A stretch of 64,000 nucleotides of DNA from Xanthobacteraceae bacterium (GTDB lineage Bacteria > Pseudomonadota > Alphaproteobacteria > Rhizobiales > Xanthobacteraceae): assembly GCA_029239875.1 (NCBI GenBank), contig JARBUD010000013.1, positions 186,001 through 250,000 on the forward strand, given 5' to 3'. Shown here piece by piece: positions 15,796-23,124 of this stretch. The translations under genes were made by a program, and so were the position numbers. Position 1 is the stretch's first letter; each line of letters begins with the position of its first letter. The notes below the pieces were generated by a model. That model did not search any database. It had not been told where the DNA came from and worked only from the letters and a program-made list of their open reading frames with translations.

Positions 15796-17270
15796 TCATT
15801 CTTTGAAAGCCTCCTCGCGCTTCTTGCGCACCGAGGGCAGCAGCACCACCGCCAGCGCGACGATCGCCAGCAGCAGCATCGTCGCGGAGATCGGCCGGGT
15901 GAAGAACACGGTCGGGTCGCCGCGCGAGATCAGCATGGCGCGGCGCAGATACTCCTCCAGAGCAGCGGCGCGGGCTCGCAGTCGAGCTTCACCAGCACGT
16001 AGCCGACGATGCCGAACAGCGCCATGGCGTAGACGTCGATGGCGTTGTTGTTGACGCTGTAGACGCCGATGCAGCAGAAGCCGACGATCAGCGGGAAAAG
16101 GATGTGGTAGGGCACGGTGAGCAGCCGCACCCAGATGCCGATCAGCGGCAGGTTCAGCACCACCAGCATTAGGTTGCCGATCCACATGGAGGCGACGATG
16201 CCCCAGAACAGGTTCGGCTGCTCGTTGACCACGTTCGGCCCCGGCACGATGCCCTGGATGATCAGCGCGCCGATCATCAGTGCCATCACCGGGTTGGACG
16301 GGATGCCGAGCGTGAGCATCGGGATGAAGGAGGTCTGCGCGCCGGCATTGTTGGCGCTTTCCGGCGCCGCCACCGCCTCGATCGCGCCCTTGCCGAACTC
16401 CTGCGGGCGGCTGGAGATGCGCTTCTCGATCGAATAGGCGGCGAAGGAGGAGAGGATCGCGCCGCCGCCGGGCAGGATGCCCAGGAACGAGCCGAGGAAG
16501 GTGCCGCGCAGGATCGGTCCGATGATGCGCTTGATGTCGTCCTTCGACAGCAGCAGCCCGCCCACCTTGCGCACCATGACGGTGCGCGTGTGCTCGTCCT
16601 CGAGGTTGCGCACGATCTCGCCGATGCCGAAAACGCCCATGGCGAGAGCGACGAACTCAATGCCGTCGGCGAGCTCCAGCATGTCGAAGGTGAAGCGCGG
16701 CGTGCCGGTGTAGACGTCCTGGCCCGACAGGCCGAGCAGGATGCCCAGCACCACCATCGCCAGCGCCTTGAACACCGATCCCGAGGCCAGCGCCACCGAG
16801 GCGACGAGGCCGAGCACCATCAGCGCGAAATATTCCGGCGGGCCGAATTTCAGCGCGAGGTCGGCGAGCGGCGGGGCGAAGACGGCGAGCAGGAAGGTCG
16901 CCACCGTGCCGGCGAAGAAGGAGCCGAGGGCGGCGGTGGCGAGCGCCGCGCCGGCGCGGCCCTTGCGCGCCATCTGGTAGCCGTCGATGGCGGTGACGAC
17001 GGAGGAGCTCTCGCCCGGCAGGTTGATCAGGATCGCCGTGGTCGAGCCGCCATATTGCGCGCCGTAATAGATGCCCGCCAGCATGATGAGCGCCGAGACC
17101 GGCGGCAGGCCGAAGGTGATCGGCAGCAGCATGGCGATGGTCGGCACCGGCCCGAGGCCCGGCAGCACGCCGATCAGCGTGCCCAGCAGCACGCCGACGA
17201 AGCAGTAGAAGATGTTCTGGAAGGTGACGGCGACGGAGAAGCCGAGGGCGAGATTATCGAAGATTTCCAA
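15796..17270 (-). pseudogene. tctA: Tripartite tricarboxylate transporter large subunit TctA, frameshifted near the C-terminus
   Basis: TctA is the large multi-span membrane subunit (about 500 residues, 11-12 helices) of the TctABC solute importer. The frame from 17270 is normal through VLPGLGPVPTIAMLLPITFG, GSTTAILINLPGE, ILPGGGAILSSFAAY and LVKLDCEPAPLL. It then derails into WRSICAAPC and stops at 15930. The true end (LEEYLRRAMLISRGDPTVFF..REEAFKE) continues in another frame to 15796. Compared with the usual CEPAPLLLGFVLGP..EEYLRR, about 20-25 bases are missing near 15957-15965, a number not divisible by three. The gene is therefore probably inactive, or the sequence carries an error here. 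It is last in tctC-tctB-tctA. Confidence 0.8.
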
Positions 17271-17285
17271 GTGACCCGCTCCCGA

Positions 17286-17768
17286 TCAGTAGCCGCCGAG
17301 CCAGGGCCCGAGCAGAGGCAGCGGCAGGCCGAGGCCCTTGATGAACACCGCCCAGGAGAAGGCGACCATGACGACCGCCGAGACGAGGCCGGTCAGGAGA
17401 TTGAACTTCTGGCTCGCCAGCGCCGAGAGGAACACGGCGATGCCCATGGACGGGCCGAGGCCGAGCGGGCGGATGCCGAGGCCGAAGATCACCACCGCGA
17501 GCGTGACCAGCGCCAGCGCCCGCCACGGCCACTGTGCGATGGCGATCGGGCTTTCGTCGTCGCCCATCGGCAAGGCGATGCCGGTGGCGACGATGATGAG
17601 GCCGAGCACGGCGAGGATGCCGGCGAGGATCATCGGGAAGTAGCCCGGCCCCATGCGGATCGCCCGGCCCATCGGCAGGTCCAGCGCCTGCCAGGCGAAG
17701 AAGGCCGCGAGGGCGATGAGCAGGAGGCCGGTGGCGACGTCCTTGGGGCTTTTGACCAGGCGGGTCAT
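17286..17768 (-). CDS. tctB: Tripartite tricarboxylate transporter small membrane subunit TctB
   Basis: A 160-residue protein with four hydrophobic helices (VATGLLLIALAAFFAWQA, ILAGILAVLGLIIVATGIA, ALALVTLAVVIFGLGI, GLVSAVVMVAFSWAVFI) and the family motif MGPGYFP after helix 1. TctB is the small membrane partner of TctA and is needed for TctC-dependent uptake. The ATG at 17768 (MTRLVKSPKD) gives the usual length; an upstream in-frame extension to 17810 is not family-like. It lies 15 bases before tctA and about 90 bases after tctC. Confidence 0.92.
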   Translation of the reverse strand: MTRLVKSPKDVATGLLLIALAAFFAWQALDLPMGRAIRMGPGYFPMILAGILAVLGLIIVATGIALPMGDDESPIAIAQWPWRALALVTLAVVIFGLGIRPLGLGPSMGIAVFLSALASQKFNLLTGLVSAVVMVAFSWAVFIKGLGLPLPLLGPWLGGY

Positions 17769-17855
17769 GGCATGTTTCCCGGAAGGAGAATGCAGGAACC
17801 CGCCCGCCATGCCGGCGTCACGGCCGGCGCGGCGAGCGGGCGGGGATGCGTCGCG

Positions 17856-18842
17856 TCAGTCGGCGAAGACGCCGGCCTGCTCGATCACCGGCTTCCACTT
17901 GGCGACTTCCGCCTCGAGGAACTTGGTGTGGACTTCCGGCGTGGCGCGCTCCAGCGCCACCGGCTCGGTGCCGAGATCGGCGAAGCGGGCGATCACCTTG
18001 GGGTCCTGCAGCGCCGTGACCAGCGCGGCGTTGAGCTTCTTGATCACCTCCGGCGAGGTGCCCTTGGGCGCGTACAGGCCGTGCCACACCGCCACCTCGA
18101 AGCCCGGCAGCCCGCTTTCCTGCAGGGTCGGGATGTCGGGCAGAGACTTCACCCGGTCCTTGGTGGTGACGCCATAGGCCTTCACCTTGCCCGCCTTGAT
18201 CTGGCCGGTGGTGTTGGTGGTCTGGTCGCACAGGAGGTCGATCTGGCCGCCGACGAGGTCGTTCATCGCCGGGCCCGTGCCTTGGTAGGGCACCGTGGTC
18301 ATCTGCGTGCCGACCGCCGACATGAACAGCATGCCGCACAGATGCGAGGCCGAGCCGACGCCCGCATTGCCGTAGATCACCGCGTCCTTCTTGTCCTTGA
18401 CGTAGGCGATCAGCTCGGCCGCGTTCTTCGGCTCCAGCGTCGACTTGCCGATCATGGTCATCGGCACGTCGGTGACGAGGCCCACCTCCTCGAAGTCGGT
18501 CAGCACGTTGTAGGGCAGCTTGCGGTAGAGCGTGGCGGCGGTCGCCTGCCCGATATGGTGCATGAGGATGGTGTAGCCGTCCGGCGCCGCCTTCGCGACC
18601 TGACCGGCGCCGCGCGTGCCGCCCGCGCCGCCGACATTCTCGACCACCACCTGCTGGCCGAGCGAACGCGCCATCGATTCGGCGACCAGGCGCGCCACCG
18701 TGTCGGTGGGCCCGCCGGCGGCGAAGGGCACCACCATGGTGACCGGCCGGTTGGGATAGTCCTGTGCCTTCGCGCCGGCGAACGGCACGGCGGTGAGAGC
18801 GAGCGCCGCGATCGCGGCCGCAGCCGCCTTCAGTTTGATCAT
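17856..18842 (-). CDS. tctC: Tripartite tricarboxylate transporter periplasmic binding protein TctC
   Basis: A 328-residue periplasmic solute receptor of the TctC/BugD family. It has a signal peptide (MIKLKAAAAAIAALALTAVP, cleavage after AKA) and the mature start QDYPNRPVTMVVPFAAGGPTD. Conserved ligand-pocket segments are present: PDGYTIL, GNAGVGSASHL, VPYQGTGPAMNDLVGGQIDLL and GVTTKDR. Ligands are small carboxylates such as citrate or other tri/dicarboxylates; which one is not predictable. It leads the tctCBA operon. The divergent pabB gene starts 218 bases away. With tctA broken, it may have no partner channel unless a second TctA exists elsewhere. Confidence 0.93.
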   Translation of the reverse strand: MIKLKAAAAAIAALALTAVPFAGAKAQDYPNRPVTMVVPFAAGGPTDTVARLVAESMARSLGQQVVVENVGGAGGTRGAGQVAKAAPDGYTILMHHIGQATAATLYRKLPYNVLTDFEEVGLVTDVPMTMIGKSTLEPKNAAELIAYVKDKKDAVIYGNAGVGSASHLCGMLFMSAVGTQMTTVPYQGTGPAMNDLVGGQIDLLCDQTTNTTGQIKAGKVKAYGVTTKDRVKSLPDIPTLQESGLPGFEVAVWHGLYAPKGTSPEVIKKLNAALVTALQDPKVIARFADLGTEPVALERATPEVHTKFLEAEVAKWKPVIEQAGVFAD

Positions 18843-19060
18843 TGTTCCCCTCCCGAGGCGGGTTGCAGCCGCGCCTCAATGCTTCGGGCGCCGCGTTGCA
18901 CGGCACCGTTGTTATCGCGCTAGGCCACCACCGGCGTCCTTGAGCGTCAAGTGGCACTTTCAGCTTATATGCCGATCGCAACACCGGGATCTCGTCCCTG
19001 TCCGCCACGATCGTGCCGGACGATCTAGGAAGGTGCGGCGCCACGTTCCATATTCACTAC

Positions 19061-20473
19061 ATGATTCAGGAGCCGCCCCCTCTCGTCGTCGAGATTCCCT
19101 GGCAGGAGCCGTGGCACGTCGCCCGCCGGCTCGGCCGGCGCGAGGGCGCGCCCGTGCCCGGCCTCACCTTCCTCGACAGCGCCATGCGCCACCCGCTGCT
19201 GGGGCGCTGGTCCTATGTGATGACCGAGCCCTTCGGCCGCTTCCGGGTGGAGGCCGGCGTCGCACGCTGGAACGGCGAGCGCGAGAAGGATGCGCCGCTC
19301 GAAGCGCTGCGCGCCCGGCTCAAGGCCTATGCGCAGCCGCGCCTGCCGGGAGACGCCGGTTTCCAGGCGGGGGCCGCCGGCTACATCGCCTATGAGGCCG
19401 GCCGGCTGTTCGACCGCTTCCCCACCACGGCGCCCGAGCCCGGCGAGGGACCGGAGATCGACCTCGGCTTCTACGATCTCGTCGTCGCCCTCGACGTGGT
19501 GGCCGAGCGCGCCTTCGTCATCTCCACCGGCTGGCCGGAAACCGAACCTGCCCGGCGCGCGCGCCGCGCCCGCGAGCGTCTCACTGAAGCCACCGCCCGC
19601 CTCGCCGCGCCGGAGCCCGCCCTCGGCCCGCCGGTGACGGCCGGCGCCTGGCGCTCCAATTTCGACGCCGAGCGCTACGAGGCGGCGGTGGCGCGGGTGA
19701 TCGAGTACATCCGCGCCGGCGACATCTTCCAGGCCAATTTCACCCAGCGCTTCCAAGCGGAGATCGGCGATTTCGACCCGCTCGCGCTCTACGACCAGCT
19801 GCGCCGCGCCAACCCCGCCACCTTCGCCGCGCTCATCGTCAACGAGGACCGCGTCATCGCCTCCTCCTCGCCCGAGCGCTTCGTGAAGGTCGAGGGCGGC
19901 GAGGTGGAGACGCGCCCGATCAAGGGCACGGTGCCGCGCTCGGTGGAGCCGACGCTGGACGCCTTCCGCGGCCGCGAGCTGACCGCCAGCGAGAAGGACC
20001 GCGCCGAGAATGTCATGATCGTCGATCTTCTGCGCAACGACCTCTCGCGCGTCTGCCGCCCCGGCACGGTGAAGGTGCCGCGGCTGTGCGGGCTCGAGAC
20101 CTACGCCAACGTCCACCACCTCGTCTCGGTGGTGACGGGCACGCTGAAGGAAGGCGCCGACGGGCTCGACCTGATGGCCGCCTCCTTCCCCGGCGGGTCC
20201 ATCACGGGCGCGCCGAAGATCCGCGCGATGGAGATCATCCACGAGCTGGAGGGAAGGCCGCGCGGCGTCTATTGCGGCTCCATCGGCTATATCGGCTTCG
20301 ACGGCACGATCGACCTCAACATCGCCATCCGCACCGTGACGGTGGAGAATGGCGTCGCCAGCTTCGGAGTCGGCGGCGGCATCACCACCCTGTCCGACCC
20401 GGCCGCCGAGCACCAGGAGAGCCTGACCAAGGCCGAGCGTTTGTTCCGCGCCTTCAAGCAGCCGGAGGATTAG
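19061..20473 (+). CDS. pabB: Aminodeoxychorismate synthase component I (PabB)
   Basis: A 470-residue chorismate-using enzyme that, with PabA supplying ammonia, makes 4-amino-4-deoxychorismate for folate. The chorismate-binding half (about 205-465) shows FQANFTQRF, SSPERFVKVEGG, ETRPIKGTVPR and FPGGSITGAPKIRAMEII. The Lys of PIKGT (residue 288) is the active-site lysine that separates PabB from TrpE, which has Ala there. The start ATG 19061 precedes the conserved VEIPWQEPW region; a GTG at 19013 is possible but unsupported. It is followed after 6 bases by pabA and then pabC, a complete p-aminobenzoate set. Confidence 0.95.
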   Translation: MIQEPPPLVVEIPWQEPWHVARRLGRREGAPVPGLTFLDSAMRHPLLGRWSYVMTEPFGRFRVEAGVARWNGEREKDAPLEALRARLKAYAQPRLPGDAGFQAGAAGYIAYEAGRLFDRFPTTAPEPGEGPEIDLGFYDLVVALDVVAERAFVISTGWPETEPARRARRARERLTEATARLAAPEPALGPPVTAGAWRSNFDAERYEAAVARVIEYIRAGDIFQANFTQRFQAEIGDFDPLALYDQLRRANPATFAALIVNEDRVIASSSPERFVKVEGGEVETRPIKGTVPRSVEPTLDAFRGRELTASEKDRAENVMIVDLLRNDLSRVCRPGTVKVPRLCGLETYANVHHLVSVVTGTLKEGADGLDLMAASFPGGSITGAPKIRAMEIIHELEGRPRGVYCGSIGYIGFDGTIDLNIAIRTVTVENGVASFGVGGGITTLSDPAAEHQESLTKAERLFRAFKQPED

Positions 20474-20479
20474 CCGGCT

Positions 20480-21238
20480 ATGATCCTGCTCATCGACAAT
20501 TACGACAGCTTCGTCTTCAACGTCGCCCGCTACCTCACCGAGCTGGGCGAGAAGGTCGAGGTGGCACGCAACGACGCCCTCGACGTCGCGACAATAGAGC
20601 GGCTGCGACCTGCAGCGCTGGTGATCTCGCCCGGTCCCTGCTCGCCCAACGAGGCGGGCGTGTCGCTCGACGCGGTGCGGGCGCTGTCGGGAAAGCTGCC
20701 CATCCTCGGCATCTGCCTCGGCCACCAGTGCATCGGCCAGGCCTTTGGCGGGCGCGTGGTGCGGGCGAAGGAGCCGATGCACGGGCGCGCCTCGCAGGTG
20801 CGCCATGTGGGCAGCGACGTGTTCGCCGGCCTGCCCTCCCCCTTCCCGGCCGGGCGCTATCACTCGCTGGCGGTCGAGTTGGAGGAAGGCTCGCCGCTCG
20901 TCGCCACCGCCTGGGCCGAGGACGGCGAGATCATGGGCCTCGCACACCGCACGCACCCGACCTACGGCGTGCAGTTCCACCCGGAATCCGTACTCACCGG
21001 CCACGGCTACGACCTGCTGGCGAACTTCCTGAAGCTGGCTCGATCTGCTCCCTCTCCCCGCCGAACCCGGCTGTTGCCGGGTTCGGTTTCTGAGGGAGAA
21101 AAGTCGGCAGAAGCCGACTTTTCTGGAGAGGGTTGGAGTGAGGGGGCCCCCGGCAATTCGACCGTCACCTCCCCTCACTCGGCCCTGCGGGCCGACCTCT
21201 CCCCCTCGGGGAGAAGTGAAGGCAGCCGCGCACGATGA
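20480..21238 (+). CDS. pabA: Aminodeoxychorismate/anthranilate synthase component II (PabA) with a repeat-derived C-terminal tail
   Basis: A class I glutamine amidotransferase that releases ammonia for PabB. The triad is intact: Cys79 in LGICLGHQC, and His167 and Glu169 in YGVQFHPESVLT. The normal domain ends at about residue 187 (ANFLKLA). Residues 188-252 are foreign: they are translated from a palindromic repeat (21049-21219) and are rich in Ser, Arg and Gly. Family members are usually 185-200 residues, so about 60 residues are extra. The stop overlaps the start of pabC (ATGA), so translational coupling is likely. The enzyme core should still work. Confidence 0.93.
   Translation: MILLIDNYDSFVFNVARYLTELGEKVEVARNDALDVATIERLRPAALVISPGPCSPNEAGVSLDAVRALSGKLPILGICLGHQCIGQAFGGRVVRAKEPMHGRASQVRHVGSDVFAGLPSPFPAGRYHSLAVELEEGSPLVATAWAEDGEIMGLAHRTHPTYGVQFHPESVLTGHGYDLLANFLKLARSAPSPRRTRLLPGSVSEGEKSAEADFSGEGWSEGAPGNSTVTSPHSALRADLSPSGRSEGSRAR
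21049..21219. repeat. Palindromic repeat element inside the 3' end of pabA
   Basis: Contains two perfect hairpins: CCGAACCCGGC/GCCGGGTTCGG with a TGTT loop (21061-21086), and AAAAGTCGGC/GCCGACTTTT with an AGAA loop (21099-21122). Inverted CTCCCTCTCCCC-like and GGGAGAAGTGA-like ends flank them. The makeup (CTCCCC.., GAGAGGGTTGGAGTGAGG) resembles intergenic mosaic repeats of Rhizobiales. Here it is read through in frame as the PabA tail. Boundaries are approximate. Confidence 0.7.
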
Positions 21239-22002
21239 CCAGCATCTCCGTCGAGGACCGCGGCTTCACCCTCGGCGACGGGGTGTTCGACACCGCGCTG
21301 GCGCGGGACGGCACCGTCTTCGCCCGCGCACGCCATGTCGACCGGCTGCTCCTCGCCGCGCACCGAATCGGCATCGCGGTGAGCCGCGACGCCATTGAGA
21401 CCGCCATCGACACGGCGCTGACTACTGAATCGGCGATCATCCGCACAACCGTGACCCGCGGCACCGCCGCCCGCGGCCTGTGGCCGGCGAGTGCCGGCGC
21501 GCCGACCATCGTCGTCACCACCGCGCCGTGGAGCCCTGCCCTCGTCGGCCAGCCGGCGCGGCTGGTCACCGCCACGGGCCGGCGCAACGAGTTCTCGCCC
21601 ACCGCCAATTTGAAGACACTCGGCTATCTCGACCACATCCTCGCCGCGCGCGAGGCGGCAGAGGCCAGCGTGGACGACGCGCTGATCCTCAACACACGCG
21701 GGCGCGTCGCCTGCTCGACCATCGCCAACGTCTTCGCGCTGATCGCCGGGCGGCTGATCACCCCCTCGCTCAGTGAGGGCTGCCTGCCCGGCATCATGCG
21801 GGCGCTGGTGATCGAGGCGGCGCCCGGCCTAGGCCTCGCCGTCGAGGAGCGGCCGCTGGCGCCGGAAGCGCTCACCGGGGCGGATGCGGTGTTCCTCACC
21901 AACAGCGTGCGCTTCCTGCGCCCGGTGACGTCGCTCGACGGCGTGCCGCTGGCGCAGGGCGACCTCGCCGCACTGCAGGCGGCCCTGCTCGCCCGCGCCT
22001 GA
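21235..22002 (+). CDS. pabC: Aminotransferase class IV, aminodeoxychorismate lyase-like (PabC)
   Basis: A 255-residue PLP enzyme of fold type IV. The N-terminal VEDRGFTLGDGVFDT, the Schiff-base lysine in SPTANLKTLGYLDH (Lys127) and VACSTIANVFAL are family marks. After pabB and pabA it most likely releases pyruvate from aminodeoxychorismate to give p-aminobenzoate; a branched-chain or D-amino-acid aminotransferase role is the alternative. The family normally has 12-15 more residues before DRGFTLGDG (an 'xWLNG' strand). These are missing, and the only in-frame start is the ATG at 21235, just after the repeat that ends pabA. The repeat may have replaced the original 5' end. Confidence 0.85.
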   Translation: MTSISVEDRGFTLGDGVFDTALARDGTVFARARHVDRLLLAAHRIGIAVSRDAIETAIDTALTTESAIIRTTVTRGTAARGLWPASAGAPTIVVTTAPWSPALVGQPARLVTATGRRNEFSPTANLKTLGYLDHILAAREAAEASVDDALILNTRGRVACSTIANVFALIAGRLITPSLSEGCLPGIMRALVIEAAPGLGLAVEERPLAPEALTGADAVFLTNSVRFLRPVTSLDGVPLAQGDLAALQAALLARA

Positions 22003-22008
22003 CGCGGC

Positions 22009-22794
22009 TCAGTGCAGCGCCGGCAGGCTTAGCGAGGACCATTCCTCCCGCGGGATCGGCTCGCCGACCTTGAAGGCGAAGGACACCACCTTGGCGAGAC
22101 CCGCATCCAGCTCGCAGCGGAACGAGACCTCGTACCATGTCCTGTGGCTGCGGAAGGCGCCGCCGGTGGCGGTGAAGACGGTGTCCCGCAGGCGCGTGTC
22201 GGCGCGGGCGTAATCGACCAGCCTGTCCGGCTGGTAGCCCGGCTGCCAGGCATGGATCTGCTCCATCGCCTCGAGATCGCAGAGCTGGGCGATGCGCTCC
22301 TCTCCCGCCAGCGTCGCCAGGCCACGGCGGGCGGCGCGGCTGCGCGGATCGGCGAGCGCCCGTTCCGACAGCATGCGGCTCGGGCGGATCATGTCGTCCG
22401 GCGGTGCCGCGCGGGGCGGTGCGGCAGACGATGCGCCGCGGGGGATCGGTTCGGCCGCCGGCTCGGGCGCGGCCGGCGCGGGAAGCGGCCTCACGGGCGG
22501 CGGGGCACGCAGGGCCTCGAACTCGCGGGCACCGATCACCTGCGTCTCCACCGCCTGCTCCTCCGGCGGCTGGAGCACGAGCACCCCGCCGAGCCGCAGC
22601 GCCGCCGCCAGGGCGGCGAGGTGCAGCGCCAGCGCGACGGCGAGCTGCGCCGCGCCGGCCGCCCGGCGCGCCAGCGGCGGACGCGGAGGCGGCGCATCGA
22701 GGGTGCCCAGCTCGATGGCGGGGGCCGTCGCGGCGATCATGCGGGGCGCAAGCTCCAGCGGGAGCCCTGCTTTCCGCCACCGGGCCGGCAGCAT
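22009..22794 (-). CDS. DUF930 domain-containing protein
   Basis: A 261-residue protein convergent with pabC, 6 bases away. A hydrophobic segment at about 45-75 ([23 protein letters not shown]) looks like a single membrane anchor. A Pro/Ala-rich linker follows, then the DUF930 domain from about 160 to the end (ERIAQLCDLEAMEQIHAW..PDRLVDYARA, and the closing TWYEVSFRCELDAGLAKVVSFAFKVG). DUF930 is restricted mainly to Rhizobiales and has no known function. The domain probably faces the periplasm. The start at 22794 is the first ATG; MIAATAP at 22740 is also possible. Confidence 0.85.
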   Translation of the reverse strand: MLPARWRKAGLPLELAPRMIAATAPAIELGTLDAPPPRPPLARRAAGAAQLAVALALHLAALAAALRLGGVLVLQPPEEQAVETQVIGAREFEALRAPPPVRPLPAPAAPEPAAEPIPRGASSAAPPRAAPPDDMIRPSRMLSERALADPRSRAARRGLATLAGEERIAQLCDLEAMEQIHAWQPGYQPDRLVDYARADTRLRDTVFTATGGAFRSHRTWYEVSFRCELDAGLAKVVSFAFKVGEPIPREEWSSLSLPALH

Positions 22795-23124
22795 TATGGC
22801 GCGCCGTCGTGGCCCGCTCCGGCAGACATCGTCGCGACTATCGGCTAGACCGGCGCGGCGCTGGCGGCGGCGCCCATCCTCGCCCCGTTGCAGGATTATT
22901 TATTACGCGTGCCGCATTAGGGGGAAATCGTGGCTCGGCTTCTGCTGCGCCTCGCCAGAGGATAGAATCGGAATTTCTTCCGACATCTTGAAAACACAGT
23001 TTTGACACGATCCAGATCGGACGTTCATGCGCGGTTAATTTTCAATCTGCCACACCTATATTTGAAACCATTTCCCCGTGAGGACGTTAGACGTACCCCA
23101 CGGCTGACCGTACGAGGTGCGTAC
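22795..23124. other. Gene-less divergent region between the DUF930 and DUF6600 genes
   Basis: 330 bases without a credible gene. It is clearly more A/T-rich than its surroundings from about 22890 to 23070. It contains a small palindrome, TCGGAATTTCTTCCGA, at 22968-22983 and a TTGACA at 23002-23007 that lacks a good -10 box. It probably holds two divergent promoters. Confidence 0.5.

Noticed and set aside
16590-18923. 777-codon open frame on the plus strand
   Set aside because: Lies opposite tctA, tctB and tctC and shows only shadow-type composition.
23002-23124. Upstream extension of the DUF6600 protein
   Set aside because: The extra 41 residues are not signal-like and lie in the A/T-rich promoter region; the ATG at 23125 has a ribosome site and a clean signal peptide.
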